DNA from: Lederbergia citrea
GTDB taxonomy: Bacteria; Bacillota; Bacilli; Bacillales; Bacillaceae_C
DNA: 64,000 bases
Direction: 5' to 3'
NCBI RefSeq assembly: GCF_018343525.1
Contig: NZ_JAGYPH010000002.1
Location: forward strand, 1,054,001-1,118,000
The translations under genes were made by a program, and so were the position numbers. Shown in pieces: positions 8,609 to 17,103 of the stretch. The notes below the pieces were generated by a model that saw nothing but the letters and a program-made list of their open reading frames with translations, was not told the DNA's origin and made no database searches. How positions within the stretch are numbered: position 1 is the stretch's first letter; every line of letters begins with the position of its first letter.

Positions 8609-10744
8609 ATGGAGAGTACAAAGGAAAGAAATACCCTTAACATAACGGAAAATGCTCATTTAGGCGATATAAATTTATTAGTAAAACTTAACGACCATTC
8701 ACAGGTCGCACTTACATATAAAAATACAGTTGAAAATCATGATCAGGATCAGCTTGGCAACTATAAAAATCTTAACCATCATTTTTCCGATCAAGATGAG
8801 AAAATCTCTTTAACGCTACAACTGAAAGTGTATAACGAAATCACTTTTGCCTATATAGATGCAAAAATTAAAAATGAGAGAATCCAAGGCAGGCATCAAT
8901 ATTTTTCCCCGGAAAACAGCATTACTATCAGGGTCGGGAAGCTTGGAGTTATTCAAGGTTTAATGGCGAACTACCAGCATAAAGATTGGTGGACTCGTCC
9001 GTACTTTGGTCATGAAATTTCAAAGCTGCCTGATAGAACTCAATCCTTGCTATGGAAATCGGAAGATAATTTCCATTACTTATTACCGGTTGTAGATAAA
9101 GATTATCGAACAGATCTTGCTGGCGATGGGGATGGGCTTACTATTAAATTGTCATCCTATGCTGGTGGATTTGATAGCTGCAAAACTTTGGCTTTTGCAC
9201 TTGGTGTTGGCAATAATCCGTTCAAACTTTCCGAGAAAACGATAAAAACTACACTACATGCTTTAAGATTCCCAACACTACCTCGTGAAGAGAAGCGTTA
9301 TCCTGAAACATTAGAATACCTTGGATGGTGCAGCTGGGATGCCTTTTACCATCGGGTGAGTGAAACAGGAATTATTGAGAAAATGAAGGAGCTGAAGAAA
9401 AAGGAGCTGCCTGTAAAATGGGTGATGATTGATGATGGTTGGCTAGATGTTGAAGAAAACCGCCTTCGCTCTTTTGAAGCTGATAAGGAAAAATTTCCTG
9501 ATGGCCTTCAGTCCGTTGCCAGTAAATTAAAAGAGCAATACGGTGTAAACTGGGTCGGGGTATGGCATACATTAACCGCCTACTGGGGCGGCATTCACCC
9601 TGATAGCGACTTGGCAAAAACAATGGAAGCGTCCCTTTATAAAACGAATAGTGATAAATTGATACCGAATCCAGATTCCAGTAAAGGATTTGCTTTTTGG
9701 GATACATGGCATAATAAGCTAAAAAAAGAGAGTATAGACTTTGTGAAAGTTGACAGTCAAAGTGCAGTAAATAATTTTATGATGTACCACGATTCCGTCG
9801 GTAAAACCGCCCGCGGAGCCCATGCAGCATTAGAGGCGTCAGTCGGCATTCATTTTGACCAAAGTATCATTAATTGCATGGGGATGGCAGCGGAGAATAT
9901 TTGGAACCGCCCAATTTCAGCTATTTCTAGAAACAGTGATGATTTTGTTCCCGGGGAGGAAATCAGCTTTAAAGAGCACGCACTGCAAAATGCTTACAAT
10001 TCCTATTATCATGGCCATTTTTATTGGGGAGATTGGGATATGTATTGGACCATGCATGAAGAGGATGTACAAAATGCTGTTTTAAGAGCGATCAGTGGCG
10101 GTCCAGTCTACTTTAGCGACCGTGTAGGTGAAACAGATACATCCAAAATTTGGCCCCTAATTTTAAAAGATGGACGAATTCTGCGTGGTGATCAACCTGG
10201 TCTTCCAACGGCTGACTGTTTATTTACGAATCCGAATGAGGAAACCGTACCTTTGAAGGTCTGGAATACAACGAATGAAGCTGGAATTATCGCTGCCTTT
10301 AATATCCATTTAAAAGGTGAACAAGTGAAAGGAACCATTTCTCCATCAGATGTTCCAGGGCTTACCGGAGATAGATTCGCAGTTTACGATTATTTTAATG
10401 AAAAAATATCGATATTAGAATCGAAAGAAAGCTTACAACTTTCACTAGAAAAAGAAGCTGTTCAATTATTTTTAATTATTCCTTTAACCGGAAAAATAAA
10501 TCCGCTCGGTTTAATAAATAAATATTTAGCACCAAAAACCGTTACGAAACAAATTGTGTATGAACATAAGACAGTGATTCAGTTAATCGAAGGCGGCGTG
10601 TTTGGATTTATTTCAACAGAGAAACCAATAAAGGCAAAGATCAATGGTTTTGATGCGGAAATTCGCAACAAAGCTGGTGGCTTCTATACAATTGATTGCT
10701 CAGAACATCAAAAGGAAGTTGTTCTAGAAATAACTCACGGCTAA
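8609..10744 (+). CDS. GH36 / raffinose-synthase-like alpha-galactosidase
   Basis: A 711-aa protein of the Raffinose_syn/GH36 group. A beta-sandwich N-terminal half is followed by a TIM barrel starting at LGWCSWDAF. MIDDGW and the nucleophile motif FVKVDSQ (D382 predicted) are present, and RNSDDF (D444/D445) carries the predicted acid/base. The YWGDWDMYW and GGPVYFSDRVG motifs are also characteristic. There is no signal peptide, so it should act on an imported alpha-galactoside or a related compound. Transglycosylation, as in plant raffinose synthase, cannot be excluded. It begins three bases after the ROK kinase stop. Together with the GH38 enzyme it suggests that the imported substrate carries at least two kinds of sugar linkage, or that the locus serves several substrates. 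Confidence 0.88.
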   Translation: MESTKERNTLNITENAHLGDINLLVKLNDHSQVALTYKNTVENHDQDQLGNYKNLNHHFSDQDEKISLTLQLKVYNEITFAYIDAKIKNERIQGRHQYFSPENSITIRVGKLGVIQGLMANYQHKDWWTRPYFGHEISKLPDRTQSLLWKSEDNFHYLLPVVDKDYRTDLAGDGDGLTIKLSSYAGGFDSCKTLAFALGVGNNPFKLSEKTIKTTLHALRFPTLPREEKRYPETLEYLGWCSWDAFYHRVSETGIIEKMKELKKKELPVKWVMIDDGWLDVEENRLRSFEADKEKFPDGLQSVASKLKEQYGVNWVGVWHTLTAYWGGIHPDSDLAKTMEASLYKTNSDKLIPNPDSSKGFAFWDTWHNKLKKESIDFVKVDSQSAVNNFMMYHDSVGKTARGAHAALEASVGIHFDQSIINCMGMAAENIWNRPISAISRNSDDFVPGEEISFKEHALQNAYNSYYHGHFYWGDWDMYWTMHEEDVQNAVLRAISGGPVYFSDRVGETDTSKIWPLILKDGRILRGDQPGLPTADCLFTNPNEETVPLKVWNTTNEAGIIAAFNIHLKGEQVKGTISPSDVPGLTGDRFAVYDYFNEKISILESKESLQLSLEKEAVQLFLIIPLTGKINPLGLINKYLAPKTVTKQIVYEHKTVIQLIEGGVFGFISTEKPIKAKINGFDAEIRNKAGGFYTIDCSEHQKEVVLEITHG

Positions 10745-10793
10745 CCTGCTGGAGGTTGCTGGAAATTATATTACAAATCGGAGTGTGTTTCAT

Positions 10794-11600
10794 TTGATTA
10801 TTGGCTTTCATACAGCAAATTATTTTGCTCGAGCAACAAATTATCAAGCAAGCATGGCGACATGGGCTGAAGCGGAACGCAAAGTTATTGAGAATTTTAG
10901 TCTTCCTGAATTCGATAGAATTTGTAGGGATATTGCTGCAGTCGGTTTCCAACATATTGAGCTATGGATGGGGCACGCCTTCCCTAAATTCATGACTCCA
11001 TATTTAGCAGATGAATTAAAATCAATTTGGAAAAAACACGGATTATATGTTTACTCTTATTCCTGCTCTCTTGGCGATCCGGTTAGGTATCCGAAGTGGG
11101 CCCGTCTTTGCTTTGAAACAGCAGAAATGCTTGGAATTGAGATGATTACGAGCGGACTTTCAAAAGAAGCAGCCCCTGTAATATATGCCATGTGCACTGA
11201 ATATCAAATAAAGGTTGCAGTCGAAAATCATCCGGAAAAACATCCCGATGAAATTAAAGCTGTCATAGGTGACTACGGCGACCTCATGGGTGCAGCGGTT
11301 GATACAGGATGGTTCTCTACACAAGGATTTTCAGCCTCGGACGCAATTCGCGAGTTGCAAGATGTACTTTTCCATATTCACTTAAAAGATGTAAGTGAAG
11401 TCGGTGAACATAATCCTGTAGCGCTTGGGTCAGGAATTGTGGATATTGAAGAATGTGTGAAAACGTTAAAAGATATTGGATATAACCAGGCGCTCTCTAT
11501 CGAGCAGGAAACAGGGAAGTATAACCCGACCAAGGATTGCGCCATAGCACTTAATAGAGTGGGGAAAATGTTAAATACTCAAGTGAAAATACAGCCTTAA
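10794..11600 (+). CDS. TIM-barrel sugar phosphate isomerase/epimerase (AP endonuclease 2 superfamily)
   Basis: A protein of about 268 aa with the xylose-isomerase-like TIM barrel (AP_endonuc_2 family), as in IolE, IolI, hydroxypyruvate isomerase and OtnI. It has VENHPEKH, VDTGWF and HLKDV motifs that carry the metal ligands at the barrel mouth. I place the start at the TTG at 10794, ten bases after CGGAG; a GTG at 10785 is in frame but almost touches that site. It follows the GH36 gene by 49 bases and precedes a Gfo/Idh/MocA oxidoreductase by 15 bases. That pair often occurs together in inositol- or aminosugar-type catabolism. The reaction is probably epimerisation or isomerisation of a keto-sugar; the substrate is unknown. 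Confidence 0.82.
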   Translation: MIIGFHTANYFARATNYQASMATWAEAERKVIENFSLPEFDRICRDIAAVGFQHIELWMGHAFPKFMTPYLADELKSIWKKHGLYVYSYSCSLGDPVRYPKWARLCFETAEMLGIEMITSGLSKEAAPVIYAMCTEYQIKVAVENHPEKHPDEIKAVIGDYGDLMGAAVDTGWFSTQGFSASDAIRELQDVLFHIHLKDVSEVGEHNPVALGSGIVDIEECVKTLKDIGYNQALSIEQETGKYNPTKDCAIALNRVGKMLNTQVKIQP

Positions 11601-11615
11601 AGGCGGGAATGAACA

Positions 11616-12575
11616 ATGGTGAAAATCGCATTAGTTGGTACTGGGTGGCAAGGTCAAGGACACTTGGCAACACTGAAAGAGCTTGAAAATGTCCACTTGG
11701 TAGGTGTCTGTGATTTAAATGAGGAAATGTTACAGAAAGCAACAAGTAAATTTGGCATTAAAGGCTTTAACAATTATGTAAACATGCTGGAAGAGACCAA
11801 ACCTGAGGGTGTGATCATTTGTACCCCTCCGGAAATAAGGGAGAACCTTGTTAGAGAGGCCGCCGAAAGAGGAATCCATTGTTTTATCGAAAAACCACCT
11901 GCTAGAAATATCGACTCAGCTAAAAAAGTGGTTAGTATTTTGGAGAAAACAGGTGTCATCAATAGTGTCGGATTCATGTATCGGTATAGTCCTGCGGTAG
12001 AGTATACAAAACAAATCATTCAAGGCAAAAGGATTGCGTTGGTTCGCAGCGCCATGCTTGATGGGCTCGCGCTTCGCCCCAACTGGCCACGATGGTTTTT
12101 TGATAAAGAACGTTCAGGAGGTCCAGTATTTGATCAAGCTATACATATCTTTGATTTATGTAGATATCTTCTCGGTGAGGTGGATCGTGTAACTGGATAT
12201 CAAGATAATCTTGTAGTTCCAAAAGCTGATGACTTTACAGTTGAGGATAGCTTGACACTATCGATGAAATATAAGAATGGTATTTTACAAAATCATCTTC
12301 ATTCTTGGTCTTATCCGGATGTTTTTACGCAAATAGAGCTTTATTCCGATGAGCTAAATTTGACACTTGATCTAGTAAAAGGACGCGTGAGTGGACAGGT
12401 AGACGGTGAGGTTGTATTTTTTGAATCTAATGAAGATCCATTATATCGATTGGAATTGGAAGCATTTATCAAGGCGATTTCAGAAAACAATCCTAAGTTA
12501 ATACTTTCATCTTATAAAGATAGTATTCTTTCACTTTCATTTGCGATAAAAGCCATGGAGGCTCTTGAAAATTGA
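11616..12575 (+). CDS. Gfo/Idh/MocA family oxidoreductase
   Basis: A 319-aa NAD(P)-dependent dehydrogenase. The N-terminal Rossmann fold begins ALVGTGWQGQGH (residues 5-16), and IEKPPARN is the family EKP motif whose Lys lies near the active site. The C-terminal alpha/beta domain contains GGPVFDQAIHIFDL with the catalytic-type His. Enzymes of this family oxidise or reduce a sugar hydroxyl. In this locus it could make a keto-sugar for the adjacent TIM-barrel isomerase, assist a redox-type glycoside cleavage, or generate the acid sugar taken by the DUF1537 kinase. These are inferences from context. The length is slightly short for the family but looks complete. Confidence 0.88.
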   Translation: MVKIALVGTGWQGQGHLATLKELENVHLVGVCDLNEEMLQKATSKFGIKGFNNYVNMLEETKPEGVIICTPPEIRENLVREAAERGIHCFIEKPPARNIDSAKKVVSILEKTGVINSVGFMYRYSPAVEYTKQIIQGKRIALVRSAMLDGLALRPNWPRWFFDKERSGGPVFDQAIHIFDLCRYLLGEVDRVTGYQDNLVVPKADDFTVEDSLTLSMKYKNGILQNHLHSWSYPDVFTQIELYSDELNLTLDLVKGRVSGQVDGEVVFFESNEDPLYRLELEAFIKAISENNPKLILSSYKDSILSLSFAIKAMEALEN

Positions 12576-12596
12576 TCATTAGGGTGGTGAAAAACT

Positions 12597-14396
12597 ATGA
12601 AACAAATCTCTCAAAATCTATTCCTTTACGAAGATACATGTAATGTCTATGTCATTCGAAGCGGAGATCAAGGGATCCTAATCGATTTTGGAGCAGGGGA
12701 TGTAATGGCGCATCTCTCTTCCATTGGCGTTAATCAAGTAACGGATATCCTTATGACCCACCATCATCGCGATCAAGCACAAGGACTTGATGCCGCTGTA
12801 AAAAAAGATATCCGAATTTGGGTACCACATACCGAGCAAAATTTATTTCATTCTGTTAACGAACATTGGAAAGCAAGAGAGATTGATAATAACTATAATA
12901 TGAGACAGGATCGATTTTCACTTTTACAATCTGTTTCTTTATACGGTACGTTAAAGGATTATTCCACGCATCATTTAAACGGAATTAAGTTTACTATTTT
13001 GCCTACACCAGGTCATACAATTGGATCAATCACCATTTTAGCGGAAATTGATGGGATGAATGTAGCTTTCACTGGAGATTTAATTTATGCACCAGGGAAG
13101 GTTTGGTCGATGTCTGCAACACAATGGTCGTATAACGGAGGAGAAGGCATTGCATTAAGTGTACTTTCGTTACTTGACTTGAAAGATAGAGACATTGATA
13201 TTCTCCTTCCGTCCCACGGTCAAGCGATGATTCGTCCAATTGAAGCTATCGACCTTTTGATTGATCGTTTTACGGAATTAATGAAGGAACGCAAACAAAA
13301 TCCACGGCTTTTTCACTTAAAAGAGAAGCCTTATAAACAAATTACGCCGCATTTATTGCAAAACCAAACGAGCATGGCCAATTCATATGTTTTATTATCA
13401 AATACAGGGAAAGCTTTATTGATCGATTTTGGCTATGATTTTATTGGAGGGATGGCGGCTGGGGCTGATCGTGCTTCAAGAAGACCTTGGCTGTATACAC
13501 TTAACAAACTTAAAGAGGACTTTAATGTCGAAAACATTGATGTTGTCATTCCGACTCATTATCATGATGACCACGTTGCGGGAATGAATATTTTAAGAGA
13601 TGTTGAGGGAACACAAGTATGGTGCCCAATCAACTTTTCAAATATATTGGAAGAACCAAAAAAATATAATTTGCCGTGTCTATGGTATGACCCGATTAAA
13701 GTGGACAAAACACTGCCACTTAACAAAAAAATCAGGTGGGAAGAGTACGAATTTACTTTATATGAGCAGCCCGGCCATACGCTATATGCAGTCGCTATTG
13801 CTTTCGAAGTGGACGGGAAACGAGTACTAGCAATCGGGGATCAATATCAAGGCGATGGGGACGAATATAATTACGTATATGGTAATGAATTTCGTATCAA
13901 CGACTATATTGACAGTGCTGACCTATACAAAAGCTTGAAACCTGATCTTCTCATCTCCGGTCATTGGGATCCAGTTCAAGTGACAGAGGGATACCTCCAA
14001 AAAATAGCGGAAAAAGGAAAAAACCTGGAGGAGCTTCATCGAGATTTATTACCGTTAGAGACGATTGATTTTGGTGCTAATGGGTTTGGTGCTACTATTG
14101 AGCCTTACCAATCAATAGTAGAGGCTGGAGAATCCTTTTCGATAACAGTAGAAATAAAAAACCCGTTTCAAGACGAACATATGGTTACGGGAACAATCAT
14201 TACACCGAACGATTGGCAAATTGAAAATAATAAGTATGGTGAAAAAGTAGCTGGAAACATGACGGCTAATTTTACGGCGACCATTACAGTTCCTAAGGGA
14301 GTGATCGCATTTAGAGAAAGAATTACTGTTGATATAACTGTTGGAAATCAACATTTTGGTCAGCATGCTGAAGCACTTGTTTCTATTATTAATTAG
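12597..14396 (+). CDS. tandem metallo-beta-lactamase-fold protein with C-terminal Ig-like domain
   Basis: A 599-aa protein with two consecutive metallo-beta-lactamase (MBL) folds. Domain 1 (about 1-235) has THHHRDQ, giving H55, H57 and D59 but Gln60 where the last His of HxHxDH is expected, then PGHT, FTGDLIY and PSHG. Domain 2 (about 255-480) has a full HYHDDH (321-326), then PGHT, AIGDQ and SGHWD. The final ~110 residues look like an NPCBM-associated or NEW3-type beta-sandwich. No signal peptide is seen. MBL proteins hydrolyse esters, lactones, phosphodiesters or sulfates, so this one could open a lactone or remove a substituent from the imported sugar. It sits between the oxidoreductase and the regulator. 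I do not know a characterised homologue. Confidence 0.8.
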   Translation: MKQISQNLFLYEDTCNVYVIRSGDQGILIDFGAGDVMAHLSSIGVNQVTDILMTHHHRDQAQGLDAAVKKDIRIWVPHTEQNLFHSVNEHWKAREIDNNYNMRQDRFSLLQSVSLYGTLKDYSTHHLNGIKFTILPTPGHTIGSITILAEIDGMNVAFTGDLIYAPGKVWSMSATQWSYNGGEGIALSVLSLLDLKDRDIDILLPSHGQAMIRPIEAIDLLIDRFTELMKERKQNPRLFHLKEKPYKQITPHLLQNQTSMANSYVLLSNTGKALLIDFGYDFIGGMAAGADRASRRPWLYTLNKLKEDFNVENIDVVIPTHYHDDHVAGMNILRDVEGTQVWCPINFSNILEEPKKYNLPCLWYDPIKVDKTLPLNKKIRWEEYEFTLYEQPGHTLYAVAIAFEVDGKRVLAIGDQYQGDGDEYNYVYGNEFRINDYIDSADLYKSLKPDLLISGHWDPVQVTEGYLQKIAEKGKNLEELHRDLLPLETIDFGANGFGATIEPYQSIVEAGESFSITVEIKNPFQDEHMVTGTIITPNDWQIENNKYGEKVAGNMTANFTATITVPKGVIAFRERITVDITVGNQHFGQHAEALVSIIN

Positions 14397-14419
14397 GAAA
14401 GCAGAAAGAGGGGCATTTA

Positions 14420-15202
14420 ATGATTCTGGCAGAGCGCCGCAGGGTGATAAGGGATTTACTTAAAAAAAATAAAAGTGTAAAAGTCTCCGGTCTTGTGGAA
14501 TTACTTCATGTTTCCGAAGAGACCATTCGTCGAGATTTAGCCCAGCTAGAGAAGGAAGGAATAGCAGAAAAAAACTACGGAGGAGCTATTTTAATAGAAG
14601 AAACTCCAAATAGTCAAATCATACTTCCTGTAGATGAGCGGAAGTTTCAATATGCAGCAGAAAAAAATGTCATTGGTGAAACAGCCGCTCAATTGGTAAA
14701 CAAAGGGCAGATTGTCATTATCGATGCAGGTTCTACAACATGGCACGTTGCTAAAAATTTCCCCGATCAAGCAAATTTAACTCTGATTTCAAATGCGATT
14801 GATGTTGCCGAAGAATGTAGCAAGGATGAAACCGCATCGATCTACTTATTGGGAGGAAAGTTGCGGAGGAATTCAATGAGTCTTGTAGGCCCCCAAGCGG
14901 AAGTTGAATTGCAAAATTATAATGCTGATTTTGTCTTTTTAGGTACTTCGGGCATCTCACTTAGACATGGATTTACAAGCTCCGATTTATATGAAGCTGA
15001 AATTAAACGCGCGATGGTCTCTGCAGGGAAGAAAATAGTCGTCGTCGCTGACCATAGTAAATTCGAAAAAGCTGGACTAACCTCATTCTGCAGTTTCGAA
15101 CAAACGGATATATTAATTACAAGCGACCGAGCTGATCAGGGTGTTTTAAGTGAAATTAAAAAAAGAGGTGTAGAGGTGATTATTGCACCTGTCAAAGAGT
15201 GA
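14420..15202 (+). CDS. DeoR/GlpR family transcriptional regulator
   Basis: A 260-aa regulator with an N-terminal DeoR winged helix-turn-helix (residues 1-57, VSEETIRRDLAQLEKEG) and a C-terminal DeoRC sugar-phosphate sensor domain carrying IDAGSTTWHVA, TLISNAIDVA, LLGGKLRRNS and LGTSGIS. DeoR proteins usually repress and are relieved by a phosphorylated sugar from the pathway they control, so this is the likely regulator of the whole locus. It is the last gene before a terminator and lies directly upstream of the transporter operon, whose promoter it may also bind. AGAGGGG gives a sensible ribosome binding site for the ATG at 14420. Confidence 0.92.
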   Translation: MILAERRRVIRDLLKKNKSVKVSGLVELLHVSEETIRRDLAQLEKEGIAEKNYGGAILIEETPNSQIILPVDERKFQYAAEKNVIGETAAQLVNKGQIVIIDAGSTTWHVAKNFPDQANLTLISNAIDVAEECSKDETASIYLLGGKLRRNSMSLVGPQAEVELQNYNADFVFLGTSGISLRHGFTSSDLYEAEIKRAMVSAGKKIVVVADHSKFEKAGLTSFCSFEQTDILITSDRADQGVLSEIKKRGVEVIIAPVKE

Positions 15203-15219
15203 AATTGAAGAATTCCCAA

Positions 15220-15252
15220 GCTAGCCCCATCATATGGAGGCTAGCATTTTTT
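15220..15252 (+). terminator. intrinsic terminator after the DeoR gene
   Basis: The stem GCTAGCC at 15220-15226 pairs with GGCTAGC at 15239-15245, followed by ATTTTTT. It separates the catabolic operon from the transporter operon. Confidence 0.8.
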
Positions 15253-15268
15253 GACAATTATATATTCA

Positions 15269-15297
15269 TTGACTTCAAGAGTTTTGAGTGATAGATT
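15269..15297 (+). promoter_or_regulatory. sigma-A promoter of the Opp-type transporter operon with possible operator
   Basis: TTGACT (15269-15274) and TAGATT (15292-15297) are separated by 17 bp. Another TTGACA lies at 15251 but lacks a matching -10. An imperfect palindrome centred on TCAAGAGTTTTGA (15275-15287) fills the spacer and could be the operator of the DeoR protein encoded just upstream. This is inferred from position only. Confidence 0.55.
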
Positions 15298-15299
15298 AA

Positions 15300-15340
15300 T
15301 TCTTATGTGAATGCTTGGAATTAAGAATAGTCACATAGAA
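15300..15340 (+). other. 5'-UTR hairpin of the transporter operon
   Basis: TTCTTATGTGA (15300-15310) pairs with TCACATAGAA (15331-15340) with one bulged base. It lies in the leader between the promoter and the GGGGGG-type ribosome binding site at 15352-15359. It may affect mRNA stability or translation; nothing shows which. Confidence 0.35.
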
Positions 15341-15364
15341 TGCATTAATTACGGGGGGAACAAC

Positions 15365-16960
15365 ATGAGAAAGGGAATACATAGTTTACCTATTATACTA
15401 CTTGCATTACTGCTTATTTTGGCAGCTTGCTCGAACGGGAATAAAACATCGAACGAATCTGAAGGGGCAAAAGACAATGGTGTGCCTAAAGATGGAGGAA
15501 CGATCACCATTGCAGTTGCCGATAATCCGCAAGTAATGAATCCGCTTTATGCAAATGACCGGGTTACACTTACGATTCAGCAGGCGCTTTATTCAGCGTT
15601 ATACCATTTGGAAAATGGCGAAAAAAATTACGTTCTTGCCGAAAGTTTTGAACCTTCGGAAGATCAGCTTAGCTGGACATTGAAGCTAAAAGATAATCTG
15701 AAATGGCATGACGGTGAAAAAATTACAGCTGATGATATTATTTTTACTATAGATTCTATTCTTGATGAGAAACAAAATAGCTCTATGCGCGGGAGCCTGA
15801 TCTTTAATGGGAAACCGGTTAAAGTTGAAAAAGTGGATGAACTGACTGTCACATTTACATTGCCTCAAGTTAGTGCTTCATTTGAAGGGGCTTTAAATGA
15901 CTTCTTCCCAATTCCTAAGCATGTATTTGAAAAAGAAGCAGACTTGGAGAAGAGTGAAAAGAACCAAGCACCAGTTGGATCAGGTCCATTCAAATTCAAG
16001 GAATTTAAAACCGATGAATATGTTGTGTTAGAACGTTTTGATGACTATTTTGCAGGTAAAGCAAAACTAGATTCTATCGTCTATCGTGTAGTAAAAGATC
16101 CGAACACAGCAAATATTGCACTACAAAAAGGCGAAATCAACATGCGTTTAATTGAACCGCAAGATTTCAAGAAACTTCAAGATACAGACAAATTCAATAT
16201 GGTGACATTTCCGGAAGGTAGACTTTTCTATATGGCTTTTAACTTAAAGAGTGAAGCTGTACAGAAGAAGGAGTTAAGACAAGCAGTGGCTCATGCATTA
16301 AATAAAGAAGAATTGATTCAATCGGCCTTCGTTTCCGGAGATTTTGCAGACCCGGCAGCATCCATTTTAACACCAGACACATTGCATCATACCGAGGATA
16401 TTAAGCAGTATGATTATAATCAAGACCAAGCAAAAGAATTGCTTGCAAATGCAGCGATAAAAGAAAATCATAAGCTGCGCATTATCTATGCAAATAATAA
16501 TAAAATCATGGAGAGCCTTGCTCTTTATTCACAACAAAAACTTGAAGAAATTGGCTTAAAAGTCGAATTGACACCAATGGATCCAAGTGCTTATGGCCAG
16601 AAAACATTAGACATGGATACAACTGATTATGATATCAGCTTCGGTGGCTACATTATGGGACCAGAACCTGATGTATATAAAACATTATTCCAAAGTGATG
16701 CTGCTTATAATTTTGCCCGCTATAAAAATGCTGAGTTTGATGGTTTATGGGAGCAAGCAGCAGTTGAAACCGATAAAGAAAAGCGCGCTGAGCTTTACAA
16801 ACAAATACAAGAAACAGTAGCTGAAGATGTTCCTTACCTGCCACTAGCCTATCCAAAAGCAATCCTTGCTGTAGATAAGAAGTTTGGCGGAATTGAGGAA
16901 GCGAAAGCAATTCCAGTCACGATGGTGGAAGATTTAAGTAAAATATATGAGATAGAATAG
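15365..16960 (+). CDS. ABC transporter substrate-binding lipoprotein (SBP_bac_5, Opp/Dpp type)
   Basis: A 531-aa extracytoplasmic binding lipoprotein. The signal peptide ends in the lipobox LAAC (Cys22), so it is anchored to the outer face of the membrane. The mature part shows SBP_bac_5 features: the opening GGTITIAV, WHDGEKITADDIIFT, and the ELRQAVAHALNKEEL segment. I chose the ATG at 15365 because it follows GGGGGGAA and starts a proper signal peptide; an in-frame ATG at 15311 lies in the leader. Family members bind oligopeptides, nickel or oligosaccharides. The placement behind a glycan-degradation operon makes a carbohydrate or glycoconjugate the likely ligand here. Confidence 0.9.
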   Translation: MRKGIHSLPIILLALLLILAACSNGNKTSNESEGAKDNGVPKDGGTITIAVADNPQVMNPLYANDRVTLTIQQALYSALYHLENGEKNYVLAESFEPSEDQLSWTLKLKDNLKWHDGEKITADDIIFTIDSILDEKQNSSMRGSLIFNGKPVKVEKVDELTVTFTLPQVSASFEGALNDFFPIPKHVFEKEADLEKSEKNQAPVGSGPFKFKEFKTDEYVVLERFDDYFAGKAKLDSIVYRVVKDPNTANIALQKGEINMRLIEPQDFKKLQDTDKFNMVTFPEGRLFYMAFNLKSEAVQKKELRQAVAHALNKEELIQSAFVSGDFADPAASILTPDTLHHTEDIKQYDYNQDQAKELLANAAIKENHKLRIIYANNNKIMESLALYSQQKLEEIGLKVELTPMDPSAYGQKTLDMDTTDYDISFGGYIMGPEPDVYKTLFQSDAAYNFARYKNAEFDGLWEQAAVETDKEKRAELYKQIQETVAEDVPYLPLAYPKAILAVDKKFGGIEEAKAIPVTMVEDLSKIYEIE

Positions 16961-16990
16961 TCTTTGAGTAAAGATACTGTCCCGTAAATG

Positions 16991-17069
16991 CCAGGCTCCT
17001 ACTTGCCCCATCCTAATATAGTATTCGTTTCTAATACTGTATATGGTGCAAATTGGTGCCTGGTTTTTT
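16991..17069 (+). terminator. long hairpin with T-run between binding protein and permease genes
   Basis: CCAGGC (16991-16996) pairs with GCCTGG (17058-17063), followed by TTTTTT. Inside the loop a second stem forms (around 17016-17025 with 17033-17042). Such structures after binding-protein genes often cause partial termination or protect the upstream mRNA, giving more binding protein than permease. Confidence 0.6.
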
Positions 17070-17103
17070 ATCTTATTACTTAATCCATGCTTAGGAGGAA
17101 GAA

